Of a DNA stretch of 56,861 nucleotides, positions 50,290-56,861 are shown one piece after another (positions within the stretch are counted from its first letter, which is position 1; each line of letters opens with the position of its first letter). The notes beneath the pieces are model-generated. The model was not told the origin of the DNA. It saw only the letters and a program-made list of their open reading frames with translations, and did no database searches. The stretch is from positions 1 to 56,861 of the forward strand of contig NZ_QQZY01000011.1 in assembly GCF_003351045.1 (NCBI RefSeq), in the 5' to 3' direction. The stretch comes from Gaiella occulta (GTDB lineage Bacteria; Actinomycetota; Thermoleophilia; Gaiellales; Gaiellaceae). Both the position numbers and the translations under genes were made by a program.

Positions 50290-50705
50290 GCGTCGACGAG
50301 CTCGCCGGGCTCTTCGAGGGGCGGACGCGGTTCCTCGAGCGCCTTTCCAGGCGGGAGGACCCGCTCGGAACGGCGCTCGACGTGATCGAGCAGCTCTCGC
50401 TCGAGGAGAAGAGGGAGGTGCTCGACGCGCACCCCGCCATCGGGCAGCGCGCTGGGCTGTCGGCGCGCTCGGCGGCCGAGCAGGGCACGGATGACGACCC
50501 GGCCGTGCTCGCGGAGCTCGCCCGCCTCAACGCCGACTACGAGTCCCGCCACGGCTTCCGCTTCGTCGTCTTCGTCAACCGCCGGCCGAAGGCCGAGATC
50601 CTCGAGGTGCTGAAGGCTCGCATCGGCAACCCCACCGACGTCGAGCTCGAGACGGCGCTCGCCGAGCTCGTCGCGATCGCCGTCGACCGCTGGAGGCGCG
50701 GATGA
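50265..50705 (+). CDS. uraD: OHCU decarboxylase
   Basis: 146 residues, all-helical. The active-site segment LDAHPAIGQRAGLSARSAAEQG and LNADYESRHGFRFVVFVNRR are typical of 2-oxo-4-hydroxy-4-carboxy-5-ureidoimidazoline decarboxylase, which yields S-allantoin. GTG 50265 overlaps the uraH end by 25 nt and is the best available start, since the conserved core begins about 20 residues later. The stop overlaps the puuD start (ATGA). Confidence 0.9.
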   Translation: MRELPRQLSVDELAGLFEGRTRFLERLSRREDPLGTALDVIEQLSLEEKREVLDAHPAIGQRAGLSARSAAEQGTDDDPAVLAELARLNADYESRHGFRFVVFVNRRPKAEILEVLKARIGNPTDVELETALAELVAIAVDRWRRG

Positions 50706-51922
50706 GCACCCTGGCGACGTTCCTCGACCCGTACCTGACCGACTGGCTCAACCTGCTGCTCCGCTGGCTGCACGTGATCGCGGCGATGGCATGGATCGGG
50801 GCCTCCTTCTACTTCGTGCTGCTCGACCAGTCGCTCGAGGCGCCGAAGACGATCGACGACATCCGCGACGGCGTCGGCGGCGAGCTGTGGGAGGTGCACG
50901 GCGGCGGCTTCTACCACGTCAAGAAGTACAGGGTCGCGCCGCCGCTGCTGCCCGAGCATCTCGCCTGGTTCAAGTGGGAGGCGTACACGACGTGGCTGTC
51001 GGGGTTCGGCCTCATGGTCGTCCTCTACTACTTCAACGCGAGCGCGTACCTGATCGACCCGCAGGTGGCCGACCTCAGCTCGTGGCAGGCGGTCGGCATC
51101 AGCGTCGGGCTGCTCGCCGCCGCCTGGGTCGTCTACGACGTGCTCTGCCGCGGGCTGGTCGGCAGCGACGTCGTGGTCTGGCTGCTGATCGTCGCCTTCA
51201 CGGCCGCCGCCGCGTGGGGCTCCACGCAGCTGTTCCAGCCGCGGGCGGCGTTCCTCCAGGTGGGCGCGATGCTCGGGACGATCATGGCCGGCAACGTGTT
51301 CTTCAACATCATTCCGGCGCACTGGGAGCTGATCCGCGCCAAGCGAGCCGGCCGCGACCCCGACCCGACGCCGGGAATCGTGGCCAAGCAGCGCTCCGTG
51401 CACAACAACTACTTCACGCTGCCGGTGCTGTTCACGATGATCGCCGGGCACGTCTCGTTCACCTACGGTGCCCGCCACGCCTGGCTCGTGCTGCTCGTGA
51501 TCATGTTCCTCGGCGCGTGGGCACGTCTGTTCTTCAACCTGCGCCACCAGGGGCGCACGATCTGGACGATGCCCGCGATCGGCGCCGTGATCGTCCTCGC
51601 GCTCGCGCTCGCGCTACGGCCCGGCGGCGGCGGCGGCGAGGGCGCGACGGCCGCCGCCGCGGTGACGTTCGCGCAGGTGCAGCCCGTGATCCAGCAGCGC
51701 TGCGCCGGCTGCCACTCCCTCGCCCCGACGCAGCCGGGTTTCGCGAGCCCGCCCGCGGGTCTCGTGCTGACGACGCCGGCGCAGATCGCCGCGCGCGCCG
51801 CCGACATCCGGCGGCTCGTCGCCTCGAAGGCGATGCCGCTCGGGAACGTCACCGGCATGACGAGCGACGAGCGCGCCCTCGTCATCGGCTGGGTCGAGCA
51901 GGGCGCGCCGACGGGAGGGTAG
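50702..51922 (+). CDS. puuD: Membrane urate hydroxylase PuuD with cytochrome c domain
   Basis: 406 residues: about eight transmembrane helices (LLLRWLHVIAAMAWIGASFYFV at the start), then a C-terminal cytochrome c module with CAGCH near residues 334-338 and a distal-Met region around VASKAMPLGN. PuuD-type enzymes oxidise urate to 5-hydroxyisourate and send electrons to the respiratory chain instead of making hydrogen peroxide. Conserved motifs include HGGGFYHVKKY and NVFFNIIPAHWELIRA. It is the last enzyme gene of the operon with uraH and uraD. Confidence 0.93.
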   Translation: MSTLATFLDPYLTDWLNLLLRWLHVIAAMAWIGASFYFVLLDQSLEAPKTIDDIRDGVGGELWEVHGGGFYHVKKYRVAPPLLPEHLAWFKWEAYTTWLSGFGLMVVLYYFNASAYLIDPQVADLSSWQAVGISVGLLAAAWVVYDVLCRGLVGSDVVVWLLIVAFTAAAAWGSTQLFQPRAAFLQVGAMLGTIMAGNVFFNIIPAHWELIRAKRAGRDPDPTPGIVAKQRSVHNNYFTLPVLFTMIAGHVSFTYGARHAWLVLLVIMFLGAWARLFFNLRHQGRTIWTMPAIGAVIVLALALALRPGGGGGEGATAAAAVTFAQVQPVIQQRCAGCHSLAPTQPGFASPPAGLVLTTPAQIAARAADIRRLVASKAMPLGNVTGMTSDERALVIGWVEQGAPTGG

Positions 51923-51931
51923 GGTCGCGGC

Positions 51932-52342
51932 ATGATCGAGATCACGGCAGGGGGCTTCTCGTTCGTCGCGCGCCTCGAGGAGGAGGCCGCGCCGCAGACG
52001 GTGGCGGCGTTCCGGCGGCTGCTGCCGCTCGAGTCGCGCATCATCCACGTGCGCTGGAGCGGCGAGGCGGGCTGGATCCCGTTCGGCGACCTCGACCTCG
52101 GCCTCGGCCCCGAGAACGCGACGTGCTACCCGCACCCGGGCGAGATCGTGCTCTACCCGGGCGGCGTCTCCGAGACGGAGATCCTGCTCGCCTACGGCTA
52201 CGTCAACTTCGCCTCGAAGGCCGGCCAGCTCGCGGGCAACCACTTCGCGACGATCGTCGAGGGAAACGAAAGCCTCTACACGCTCGGGCGCAAGTTCCTC
52301 TGGGAGGGCGCCCAGGAGATCGTCTTCCGCGAGGCTCCCTGA
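51932..52342 (+). CDS. DUF3830 family protein
   Basis: 136 residues, probably the cyclophilin-like barrel of DUF3830. Motifs are FVARLEEEAAPQTVAAFRRLLPL, HVRWSGEAGWIPFGDL, ENATCYPHPGEIVLYPGG and YGYVNFASKAGQLAGNHFATI. The biochemical role is unknown; family members often sit beside amidohydrolases and nucleobase or hydantoin catabolism genes. It follows puuD by 9 nt, and TAGGGT ends 6 nt before its ATG, suggesting an extra leaderless promoter. Convergent with the thiolase gene. Confidence 0.85.
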   Translation: MIEITAGGFSFVARLEEEAAPQTVAAFRRLLPLESRIIHVRWSGEAGWIPFGDLDLGLGPENATCYPHPGEIVLYPGGVSETEILLAYGYVNFASKAGQLAGNHFATIVEGNESLYTLGRKFLWEGAQEIVFREAP

Positions 52343-52343
52343 G

Positions 52344-53516
52344 TCAGGGGCGCTCGAACAGCGCCGCCTGTCCCTGCCCGACGCCGACGCAGAGCGTCGC
52401 GAGCCCGTAGCGCCCGCCCCGTCTCGCGAGCTCGTGCAGCAGCGACACGACGAGGCGCGCGCCGCTCATCCCCAGCGGGTGCCCGAGCGCGATCGCGCCG
52501 CCGTTCACGTTCACCTTCTCCTCGTCGAGACCCAGCTCGCGGATGACGGCAAGGCTCTGGGAGGCGAAGGCCTCGTTCAGCTCGACGAGGTCGAGATCGT
52601 CGAGCGCGAGCCCGGCGCGCTCGAGCAGCCGTCGCACCGCCGGGACGGGGCCGATGCCCATGACGCGCGGGTCGACGCCGGCGACGGCCGAGCCGCGGAA
52701 GACCCCGAGCGGCTCGACGCCGAGCTCCACCGCCTTCCTCTCGCTCGCGATCACGAGCGCGGCGGCGCCGTCGCTGATGCCGCTCGCGTTGCCGGCCGTC
52801 ACGGTTCCACCTTCGCGGAAGGCCGGTTGCAGCGCGGCGAGCCGCGCGGCGCTCGTCTCGGGCCGCGGATGCTCGTCGCGGACGACGTCGCCGACGGCGA
52901 CGATCTCCTCGTCGAAGCGTCCCGCTTCGCGCGCGGCGGCCCAGCGCTGCTGCGAGCGGAGCGCGAACGCGTCCTGCTCGGCACGTGTGATGCCCCAGCG
53001 CTCGGCGACGTTCTCGCCCGTCTCCCCCATCGACTCGAGCGGGAAGCGCTGCGCCAGGCGGGGGTTGGGGAAGCGCCAGCCGAGCGTGGTGTCCCACAGC
53101 GTGCGGTCGCCGCGCGGGAAGGCCGTGTCGGGCTTGGCCGTCACGAGCGGGGCGCGGCTCATCGATTCCACGCCGCCCGCGACGAGCAGATCGCCGTCTC
53201 CCGCGACGATCGTGTGGCAGGACGACACGACGGCGGCGAGCCCGGAGGCGCACAGCCGGTTGACGGTCAGGCCGGCGACGGAGTCGGGCAGTCCGGCGAG
53301 CAGGGCCGCCATGCGCGCGACGTTGCGGTTGTCCTCGCCCGCCTGGTTGGCACAGCCGAAGTGGACGTCCTCGATCTGGGCCGGGTCGACTCCCGCCCGC
53401 TCGACGGCGGCCGCTATCGCGACGGCGGCGAGGTCGTCGGGCCGGACGCCGGAGAGCACACCGGCGTAGCGGCCGATCGGCGTCCTCACCGCGGCGAGGA
53501 CGACCGCGCGCCTCAT
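52344..53516 (-). CDS. Acetyl-CoA acyltransferase (beta-ketoadipyl-CoA-thiolase-like)
   Basis: 390 residues with the acyl-accepting Cys89 ([10 protein letters not shown]), [13 protein letters not shown] and the C-terminal CVGVGQG carrying the second catalytic Cys. [18 protein letters not shown] (54-71) is common in PcaF/PaaJ-type thiolases. No beta-ketoadipate genes lie nearby, so general fatty-acid or aromatic CoA thiolysis remains possible. Its stop is 1 bp from the convergent DUF3830 gene stop. Confidence 0.9.
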   Translation of the reverse strand: MRRAVVLAAVRTPIGRYAGVLSGVRPDDLAAVAIAAAVERAGVDPAQIEDVHFGCANQAGEDNRNVARMAALLAGLPDSVAGLTVNRLCASGLAAVVSSCHTIVAGDGDLLVAGGVESMSRAPLVTAKPDTAFPRGDRTLWDTTLGWRFPNPRLAQRFPLESMGETGENVAERWGITRAEQDAFALRSQQRWAAAREAGRFDEEIVAVGDVVRDEHPRPETSAARLAALQPAFREGGTVTAGNASGISDGAAALVIASERKAVELGVEPLGVFRGSAVAGVDPRVMGIGPVPAVRRLLERAGLALDDLDLVELNEAFASQSLAVIRELGLDEEKVNVNGGAIALGHPLGMSGARLVVSLLHELARRGGRYGLATLCVGVGQGQAALFERP

Positions 53517-53576
53517 CTACGGGACCTGCCGGAAGCCATCGGCGCGAACCGTAGCGACGACACGGCGGGGGCGCGG

Positions 53577-54398
53577 CTACGCGACGAAGTCGATCGAGAC
53601 GGGGCGGGGGAACGCCCCGATCGCCTCGCCCCGCCGCAGCAGCTCGGACACGGCCATGCGGCCCTCGTCGCCGTAGTCCTCGGTGAGGTCGTTCACGTAC
53701 ATCTCGATGAAGCGGTCGGCGACCGCCTCGTCGATGCCGCGGCCGAACCGGAGCGCGTACTCGAGGGCCTCGTCGCGGTGCTCGAGACCGCACCTGATCG
53801 CCTCGCCCAGCACGGCGGAGAGATCCGGGAGCCGCTCGACGTCCCGCCGTGCCACGTTGACCCCGAGCGGCAGCGGCAGCCCGGTCTCGAGCAGCCACCA
53901 CTCTCCCAGGTCGAGCACCTTGTGCAGGCCGAGGTCGGAGAACGTGAGCTGGCCCTCGTGGATGAGCAGGCCGTAGTCGGCACGCCCGGAGGCGACCTCG
54001 TCGGGGATCTGCTCGAACGGCAGCTCGCGGTGGGGCACGTCGCCGAGGACGAGCCGCAGCGTCAGGAACGCCGTCGTCATGACGCCGGGGACGACGATCT
54101 CCTTGCCGCGCAGGTCGTCCACCGAGGCGGGCTCGCGCGCGACGACGATCGGGCCGTAGCCCGTGCCGATGCTCGCGCCGTGCGGGAGCAGCGCGTAGTC
54201 GTCCTGCACGAACGGGTACGCGGCGAGGGAGATCGCCGTCACCTCGAGCCTGCCGGCGCGCGCCCACTGGTTGAGCGTCTGGATGTCGGCGAGCACCTGC
54301 TGGAAGACGAAGCCCCGCGTGGCGACGAGGTCGGTCGTGAGCGCCCAGTACATGAACGCATCGTCGGGATCGGGGCTATGGCCGACTCGAATCTCCAC
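53577..54398 (-). CDS. mqnD: 1,4-dihydroxy-6-naphthoate synthase (MqnD)
   Basis: 273 residues of COG2107, the MqnD branch of the MqnA/MqnD fold. It begins RVGHSPDPDDAFMYWAL, with ITGVMTTAFLTLRL-like PGVMTTAFLTLRLVLGD, DYGLLIHEGQLTF and GLPLPLGVNVARRD later. MqnD turns cyclic dehypoxanthinyl futalosine into 1,4-dihydroxy-6-naphthoate. There is no signal peptide, against an ABC binding protein. It lies about 50 kb from mqnACE, so the pathway genes are split. GTG 54398 follows TACCGT by 9 nt. Confidence 0.88.
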   Translation of the reverse strand: MEIRVGHSPDPDDAFMYWALTTDLVATRGFVFQQVLADIQTLNQWARAGRLEVTAISLAAYPFVQDDYALLPHGASIGTGYGPIVVAREPASVDDLRGKEIVVPGVMTTAFLTLRLVLGDVPHRELPFEQIPDEVASGRADYGLLIHEGQLTFSDLGLHKVLDLGEWWLLETGLPLPLGVNVARRDVERLPDLSAVLGEAIRCGLEHRDEALEYALRFGRGIDEAVADRFIEMYVNDLTEDYGDEGRMAVSELLRRGEAIGAFPRPVSIDFVA

Positions 54399-54465
54399 GG
54401 CGCGCCGACGGTAGCAGGGCGCCCCGTGCGCGGGCGGCACCATGCGACCGCCGTACACTCCGGCG

Positions 54466-54903
54466 ATGGCGCGCGCGACGCTCTCCGACGCGATTCAGGA
54501 CTACCTGCGCGAGATCTACAAGCTCTCCGGCACGGCCGAGCGCGTGTCGACGACGGCGCTCGCCCGCGGCATGGGCGTCTCCGCCGCGTCGGCGAGCGCG
54601 ATGGTGAAGAAGCTCGCCGTGCTCGGGCTCGTCGAGCACGCGCCCTACCGGGGCGTGACGCTGACCGGCGACGGCGAGCGCGTCGCGCTCGAGGTGACGC
54701 GCCACCACCGGCTGCTCGAGCTGTACCTCGCGCAGACGCTGGGCATCGCGGTGGACGAGGTGCACGCGGAGGCCGACCGCCTCGAGCACGTGCTCTCCGA
54801 CGAGCTCGAGGCACGCATCGACGAGGCGCTCGGCTTCCCGACCCACGACCCGCACGGCGACCCGATCCCCGACGCCAATCTCGAGTGGCCGGACGGTTCG
54901 TAG
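54466..54903 (+). CDS. DtxR/MntR-family metal-dependent regulator
   Basis: 145 residues. The winged-helix domain (AIQDYLREIYKLSG, then ALARGMGVSAASASAMVKKL) is followed by the metal-binding dimerisation domain with HHRLLELYLAQTLG, EADRLEHVLSDELEARIDE and HDPHGDPIP. The SH3-like third domain is missing, as in MntR. The metal (Mn or Fe) cannot be assigned. ATG 54466 lies 6 nt after a TACACT box; the earlier ATG 54442 would precede that box. Divergent from mqnD. Confidence 0.88.
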   Translation: MARATLSDAIQDYLREIYKLSGTAERVSTTALARGMGVSAASASAMVKKLAVLGLVEHAPYRGVTLTGDGERVALEVTRHHRLLELYLAQTLGIAVDEVHAEADRLEHVLSDELEARIDEALGFPTHDPHGDPIPDANLEWPDGS

Positions 54904-54981
54904 GGCGCGACGGAGCGCGCGGGATGCCGGGGCGAGAACGGGATGGCCGCAGGCACGCGGGTTCGCGATACAATCGCTGCC

Positions 54982-55224
54982 ATGGCTCTCAAGGACCTGT
55001 TCTCGTTCCTCTTCGCGCGGTCGACGCAGGAGGAACGGGTCGCGCAGTACGTCATCCGCGAGCACGACCGCGGCCGCACGCTGAACGAGATCCTCGAGGA
55101 CAAGTACGTCGTCAACCGCCTCCAGTCGCCGCAGCAGCGCTCCCGCCTGCTCGACCGGCCCGAGATCCTGCAGGCCGTGGGCGGCGACATGGTCGAGGCC
55201 GCGAAGGCCTCCATCGGCTCGTAG
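54982..55224 (+). CDS. Small conserved-looking protein of unknown function, 80 residues
   Basis: Starts MALKDLFSFLFARSTQEERV and is mainly helical and charged, with YVIREHDRGRTLNEILEDKY in the middle. The N-terminal ten residues could bind a membrane surface. No family is recognised. Support for its being real: good G/C third-position bias and a near-consensus -10 box TACAAT (54969-54974) ending 7 nt before ATG 54982. The ORF could begin at 54943, but that lies upstream of the promoter. It precedes a tRNA gene. Confidence 0.72.
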   Translation: MALKDLFSFLFARSTQEERVAQYVIREHDRGRTLNEILEDKYVVNRLQSPQQRSRLLDRPEILQAVGGDMVEAAKASIGS

Positions 55225-55254
55225 CGCAGAAGCGCTCTCGACGCCGGCGCGCCT

Positions 55255-55271
55255 CCCTCGCCGGGCGAGGG
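55255..55271 (+). terminator. Hairpin after the small protein gene
   Basis: CCCTCG (55255-55260), CCGGG loop and CGAGGG (55266-55271) make a GC-only stem, 30 nt after the stop codon, with no U-tract. It lies before the tRNA promoter-like TAGACT box at 55284-55289. Confidence 0.4.
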
Positions 55272-55300
55272 CGGAATCGCCGCTAGACTAGGCCGTCCCC

Positions 55301-55373
55301 GCGCCCGTAGCTCAGGGGATAGAGCGCTGCCCTGCGGAGGCAGAGGTCGCAAGTTCGAATCTTGCCGGGCGCA
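55301..55373 (+). tRNA. tRNA-Arg (anticodon GCG)
   Basis: A full cloverleaf can be drawn: acceptor GCGCCCG / CGGGCGC, D stem GCTC / GAGC, anticodon stem CTGCC / GGCAG with loop CTGCGGA, T stem GCAAG / CTTGC with loop TTCGAAT, discriminator A. The anticodon at 55334-55336 is GCG, which reads the arginine codon CGC. The body is very close to E. coli tRNA-Arg(CCG), differing at position 34. CCA is not encoded. A TAGACT box lies 11 bp upstream. The minus strand of this gene is also the end of the ygfZ frame. Confidence 0.95.
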
Positions 55374-56154
55374 CTGCACGGTGCCCGAGACGCAGGTGAG
55401 CGTCTGCGGGCACCTCGCGGCGGACGTACGCGAGCGCGAGCACGCGGTCGCCGTCCGCGACCGCGCTCGTGACCCGGCCGACGACCCTGTCGTCGAACGT
55501 GAGCGGCGCGTCGTAGGCCGGTAGCTCGGCGCCCTCGATCTCGAGCACGCGCAGCCCCCGGTTCGGGTGGCCGCGATAGTGGAGCCGCGCGACCGGCTCC
55601 TGGCCCGGATAGCAGCCCTTCGAGAAGCTGATCGCGCGCTCCTCGAGGCCCGCCTCGGCGGGCAGCACGCGCTCGTCGAGCTCGCGGCCGAAGCGTGGCG
55701 AGGCGGCCAGGATGCGCAGCCGCTCGAGCTCGTCGGCGGAGATGCTCTCGGCGCCGTCCGGCGGGTCGGCGTCGAGCAGCTCGCGGGCGGGAACGCCGTA
55801 GTCGTGGTTCGGCACGCCGCCCTCGACCTCCCCGAGGACGAGCGTCGAGACATGCTCCTCCGGCTCGATCGTGCACTTCGAGGCGAAGCGGAAGCGCGCA
55901 AGCTCGGCGCGCAGTCGCTCGCCGAGCTCCGGCTCGGTCAGCAGCAGGAAGTCGTCCTGCCCGCGGCGCAGCACTATCAGCGGCGCGACGAGTCGGGCCT
56001 TCGCCGTGAGCAGCAGCGCCTCGCACGCCTCGCCGGGAGCGAGCGCCTCGACGTCGTTGGACACCATGCGCTGCAGGTAGGAGGCGGCATCCGGTCCGGC
56101 GACGGCGACGAACGCCCGCGGCCGCGGGGCCGACCGTAACGCGTGAGCGGTCAC
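55312..56154 (-). CDS. ygfZ: YgfZ/GcvT-domain folate-binding protein
   Basis: 280 residues. The signature KGCYPGQEPVARLHYRG is the YgfZ motif K-G-C-Y-x-G-Q-E. YgfZ helps maintain iron-sulfur enzymes using a folate. The N-terminal AFVAVAGPDAASYLQRMVSNDV and the C-terminal barrel (RLRVLEIEGAE-like segment, VVGRVTSAVADGDRVLALAYV) fit. GTG 56154 follows TACACT by 7 nt. The frame has no stop until 55312, so its last 20 or so residues are encoded antisense to tRNA-Arg; the conserved fold ends before this tail. Confidence 0.87.
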   Translation of the reverse strand: MTAHALRSAPRPRAFVAVAGPDAASYLQRMVSNDVEALAPGEACEALLLTAKARLVAPLIVLRRGQDDFLLLTEPELGERLRAELARFRFASKCTIEPEEHVSTLVLGEVEGGVPNHDYGVPARELLDADPPDGAESISADELERLRILAASPRFGRELDERVLPAEAGLEERAISFSKGCYPGQEPVARLHYRGHPNRGLRVLEIEGAELPAYDAPLTFDDRVVGRVTSAVADGDRVLALAYVRREVPADAHLRLGHRAVRPARFELATSASAGQRSIP

Positions 56155-56172
56155 GCGAACTAGTGTAGGTGC
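56155..56172. promoter_or_regulatory. Face-to-face leaderless -10 boxes between ygfZ and the YuiH-like gene
   Basis: The 7-bp TAGTGTA (56161-56167) reads TAGTGT on the plus strand, 6 nt before ATG 56173, and TACACT on the minus strand, 7 nt before GTG 56154. One short element thus seems to serve two divergent leaderless genes, so the two promoters should compete. No -35 boxes are evident. Confidence 0.5.
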
Positions 56173-56784
56173 ATGTTCAGGAGCAAGGCCGAGAAGAAGG
56201 TGCTGGAGGCGGGCTACGAGCCGTCGCGGCTGCCGCCCGGGCAGTACCTGACCGACAAGTGGCCGGTGCTGCACGCGGGCTCCGTCGCCACCTACCCCGC
56301 CGACCTCGCCGGCTGGGACTTCAGGGTGTGGGGAGAGGTCGAGTCGCCGATCGCGCTCACGTGGGCGCAGCTGAACGAGCTGCCGACGGTCGAGGTGACG
56401 CAGGACATCCACTGCGTCACGCGCTGGAGCCGCTTCGACGTGACGTTCGCCGGCGTGCCGTGGTCGGCGATCCGCGAGCTCGTCGGCCAGAGGCCGAGCG
56501 CGCGCTTCGCGATCGCCCACGCGGAGGCCGGCTTCACCGCGAATGTCCCGGCGGAGGCCCTCGAGCAGGAGGGCGCGCTGCTCGCGACCCATGCCGACGG
56601 GGAGCCGCTGACGGCGGAGCACGGCCGGCCGCTGCGCCTCGTCGTTCCGGGCAGGTACTTCTGGAAGAGCGCCAAGTGGCTGCGCGGCATCGAGCTGCGC
56701 GGCGACGACCAGCCCGGCTTCTGGGAGCGTCTCGGCTACCACAACGACGCCGACCCGTTCGCCGAGCAGCGCTACGCCTTCTGA
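56173..56784 (+). CDS. Sulfite-oxidase-like molybdopterin oxidoreductase (YuiH type)
   Basis: 203 residues of the sulfite oxidase Mo-cofactor fold without a dimerisation domain. The molybdenum Cys is in QDIHCVTRWSRFDVTFAGV, with VVPGRYFWKSAKWLRGIEL and GFWERLGYHNDADPF near the end. No Tat or Sec signal is present, so it is probably cytoplasmic, unlike MsrP. The substrate is unknown. Xanthine dehydrogenase elsewhere in the window also needs molybdopterin, so the host must make that cofactor. Confidence 0.88.
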   Translation: MFRSKAEKKVLEAGYEPSRLPPGQYLTDKWPVLHAGSVATYPADLAGWDFRVWGEVESPIALTWAQLNELPTVEVTQDIHCVTRWSRFDVTFAGVPWSAIRELVGQRPSARFAIAHAEAGFTANVPAEALEQEGALLATHADGEPLTAEHGRPLRLVVPGRYFWKSAKWLRGIELRGDDQPGFWERLGYHNDADPFAEQRYAF

Positions 56785-56787
56785 GGA

Positions 56788-56803
56788 TCCCTCGAACGAG
56801 GGA
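56788..56803 (+). terminator. Hairpin after the YuiH-like gene
   Basis: TCCCTCG-AA-CGAGGGA is a near-perfect inverted repeat starting 3 nt after the stop. It overlaps a second possible stem, GGGACG (56800-56805) with CGTCCC (56814-56819). There is no U-tract. The remaining bases to the window end show nothing recognisable. Confidence 0.45.
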
Positions 56804-56861
56804 CGAAGGAATCCGTCCCGGCGCCGATCACTAGGGCATCCCACCCCACCCCCAGCTTCAC

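Noticed and set aside
53577-54398. Periplasmic ABC solute-binding protein instead of MqnD
   Set aside because: There is no signal peptide or transporter partner, and the start RVGHSPDPDDAFM belongs to the MqnD branch (COG2107).
56788-56819. CRISPR-like or IS-end repeat at the window end
   Set aside because: Only two overlapping short hairpins are present, with no repeat units. No CRISPR array, transposase or integrase was seen anywhere in the window.

Overview
The window reads as chromosomal DNA of a very GC-rich actinobacterium. Third codon positions are almost all G or C, GTG starts are frequent, and neighbouring genes chain through ATGA/GTGA overlaps. A futalosine-type menaquinone pathway, a b6-type menaquinol-cytochrome c reductase and a PuuD-type urate oxidation route together suggest a member of the Thermoleophilia (Gaiellales/Solirubrobacterales-like). 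That placement is inference from gene content, not a phylogeny.

Layout. 1-1.3 kb: a secreted phosphodiester glycosidase cut by the window edge. 1.4-6.6 kb: a menaquinone operon on the minus strand (ubiX-type prenyltransferase > menG > polyprenyl diphosphate synthase > mqnE > mqnA > mqnC). 6.6-10.7 kb: qcrABC and a ubiD-type decarboxylase. 10.9-13.8 kb: two unknown genes, hemL and hemB. 13.8-16.7 kb: an AI-2E-type transporter, a degenerate M23-fold protein and ymdB. 16.6-22.9 kb: membrane glycosyltransferases, GtrA, a phosphodiesterase and a lone lipoyl E2 acyltransferase. 23-28.7 kb: a lipid kinase, a PTH2-like protein, a probable 72-residue SelW/Rdx selenoprotein with an in-frame UGA, a proline-racemase-family enzyme, an enoyl-CoA hydratase, a VapBC module and two DMT exporters.

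28.7-52.3 kb is a purine catabolic island. Adenine deaminase, a GuaB1-type GMP reductase and 8-oxoguanine deaminase feed bases to xanthine dehydrogenase (three subunits), then PuuD, UraH, UraD, allantoinase and an AllC-type amidohydrolase. Gcl, Hyi, GlxR and glycerate kinase carry the resulting glyoxylate to phosphoglycerate. A BMP-type ABC importer lies inside one operon and an IclR-family regulator sits in the middle. Three promoters in the island share one architecture: a TTCC(G/A)-N5-CGGAA inverted repeat, 8 bp, a TTGAC(A/T) -35 box, 18 bp, and a -10 box. This looks like a local IclR regulon.

52.3-56.9 kb: a thiolase, mqnD (a fourth menaquinone gene), a DtxR-type regulator, a small unknown protein, tRNA-Arg with anticodon GCG, a YgfZ-type protein whose end runs antisense into that tRNA, and a YuiH-type molybdenum oxidoreductase.

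A recurrent signal is a TANNNT -10 box ending 6-8 nt before the start codon, seen at about twenty genes, which implies widespread leaderless mRNAs. It was used here to choose several start codons.
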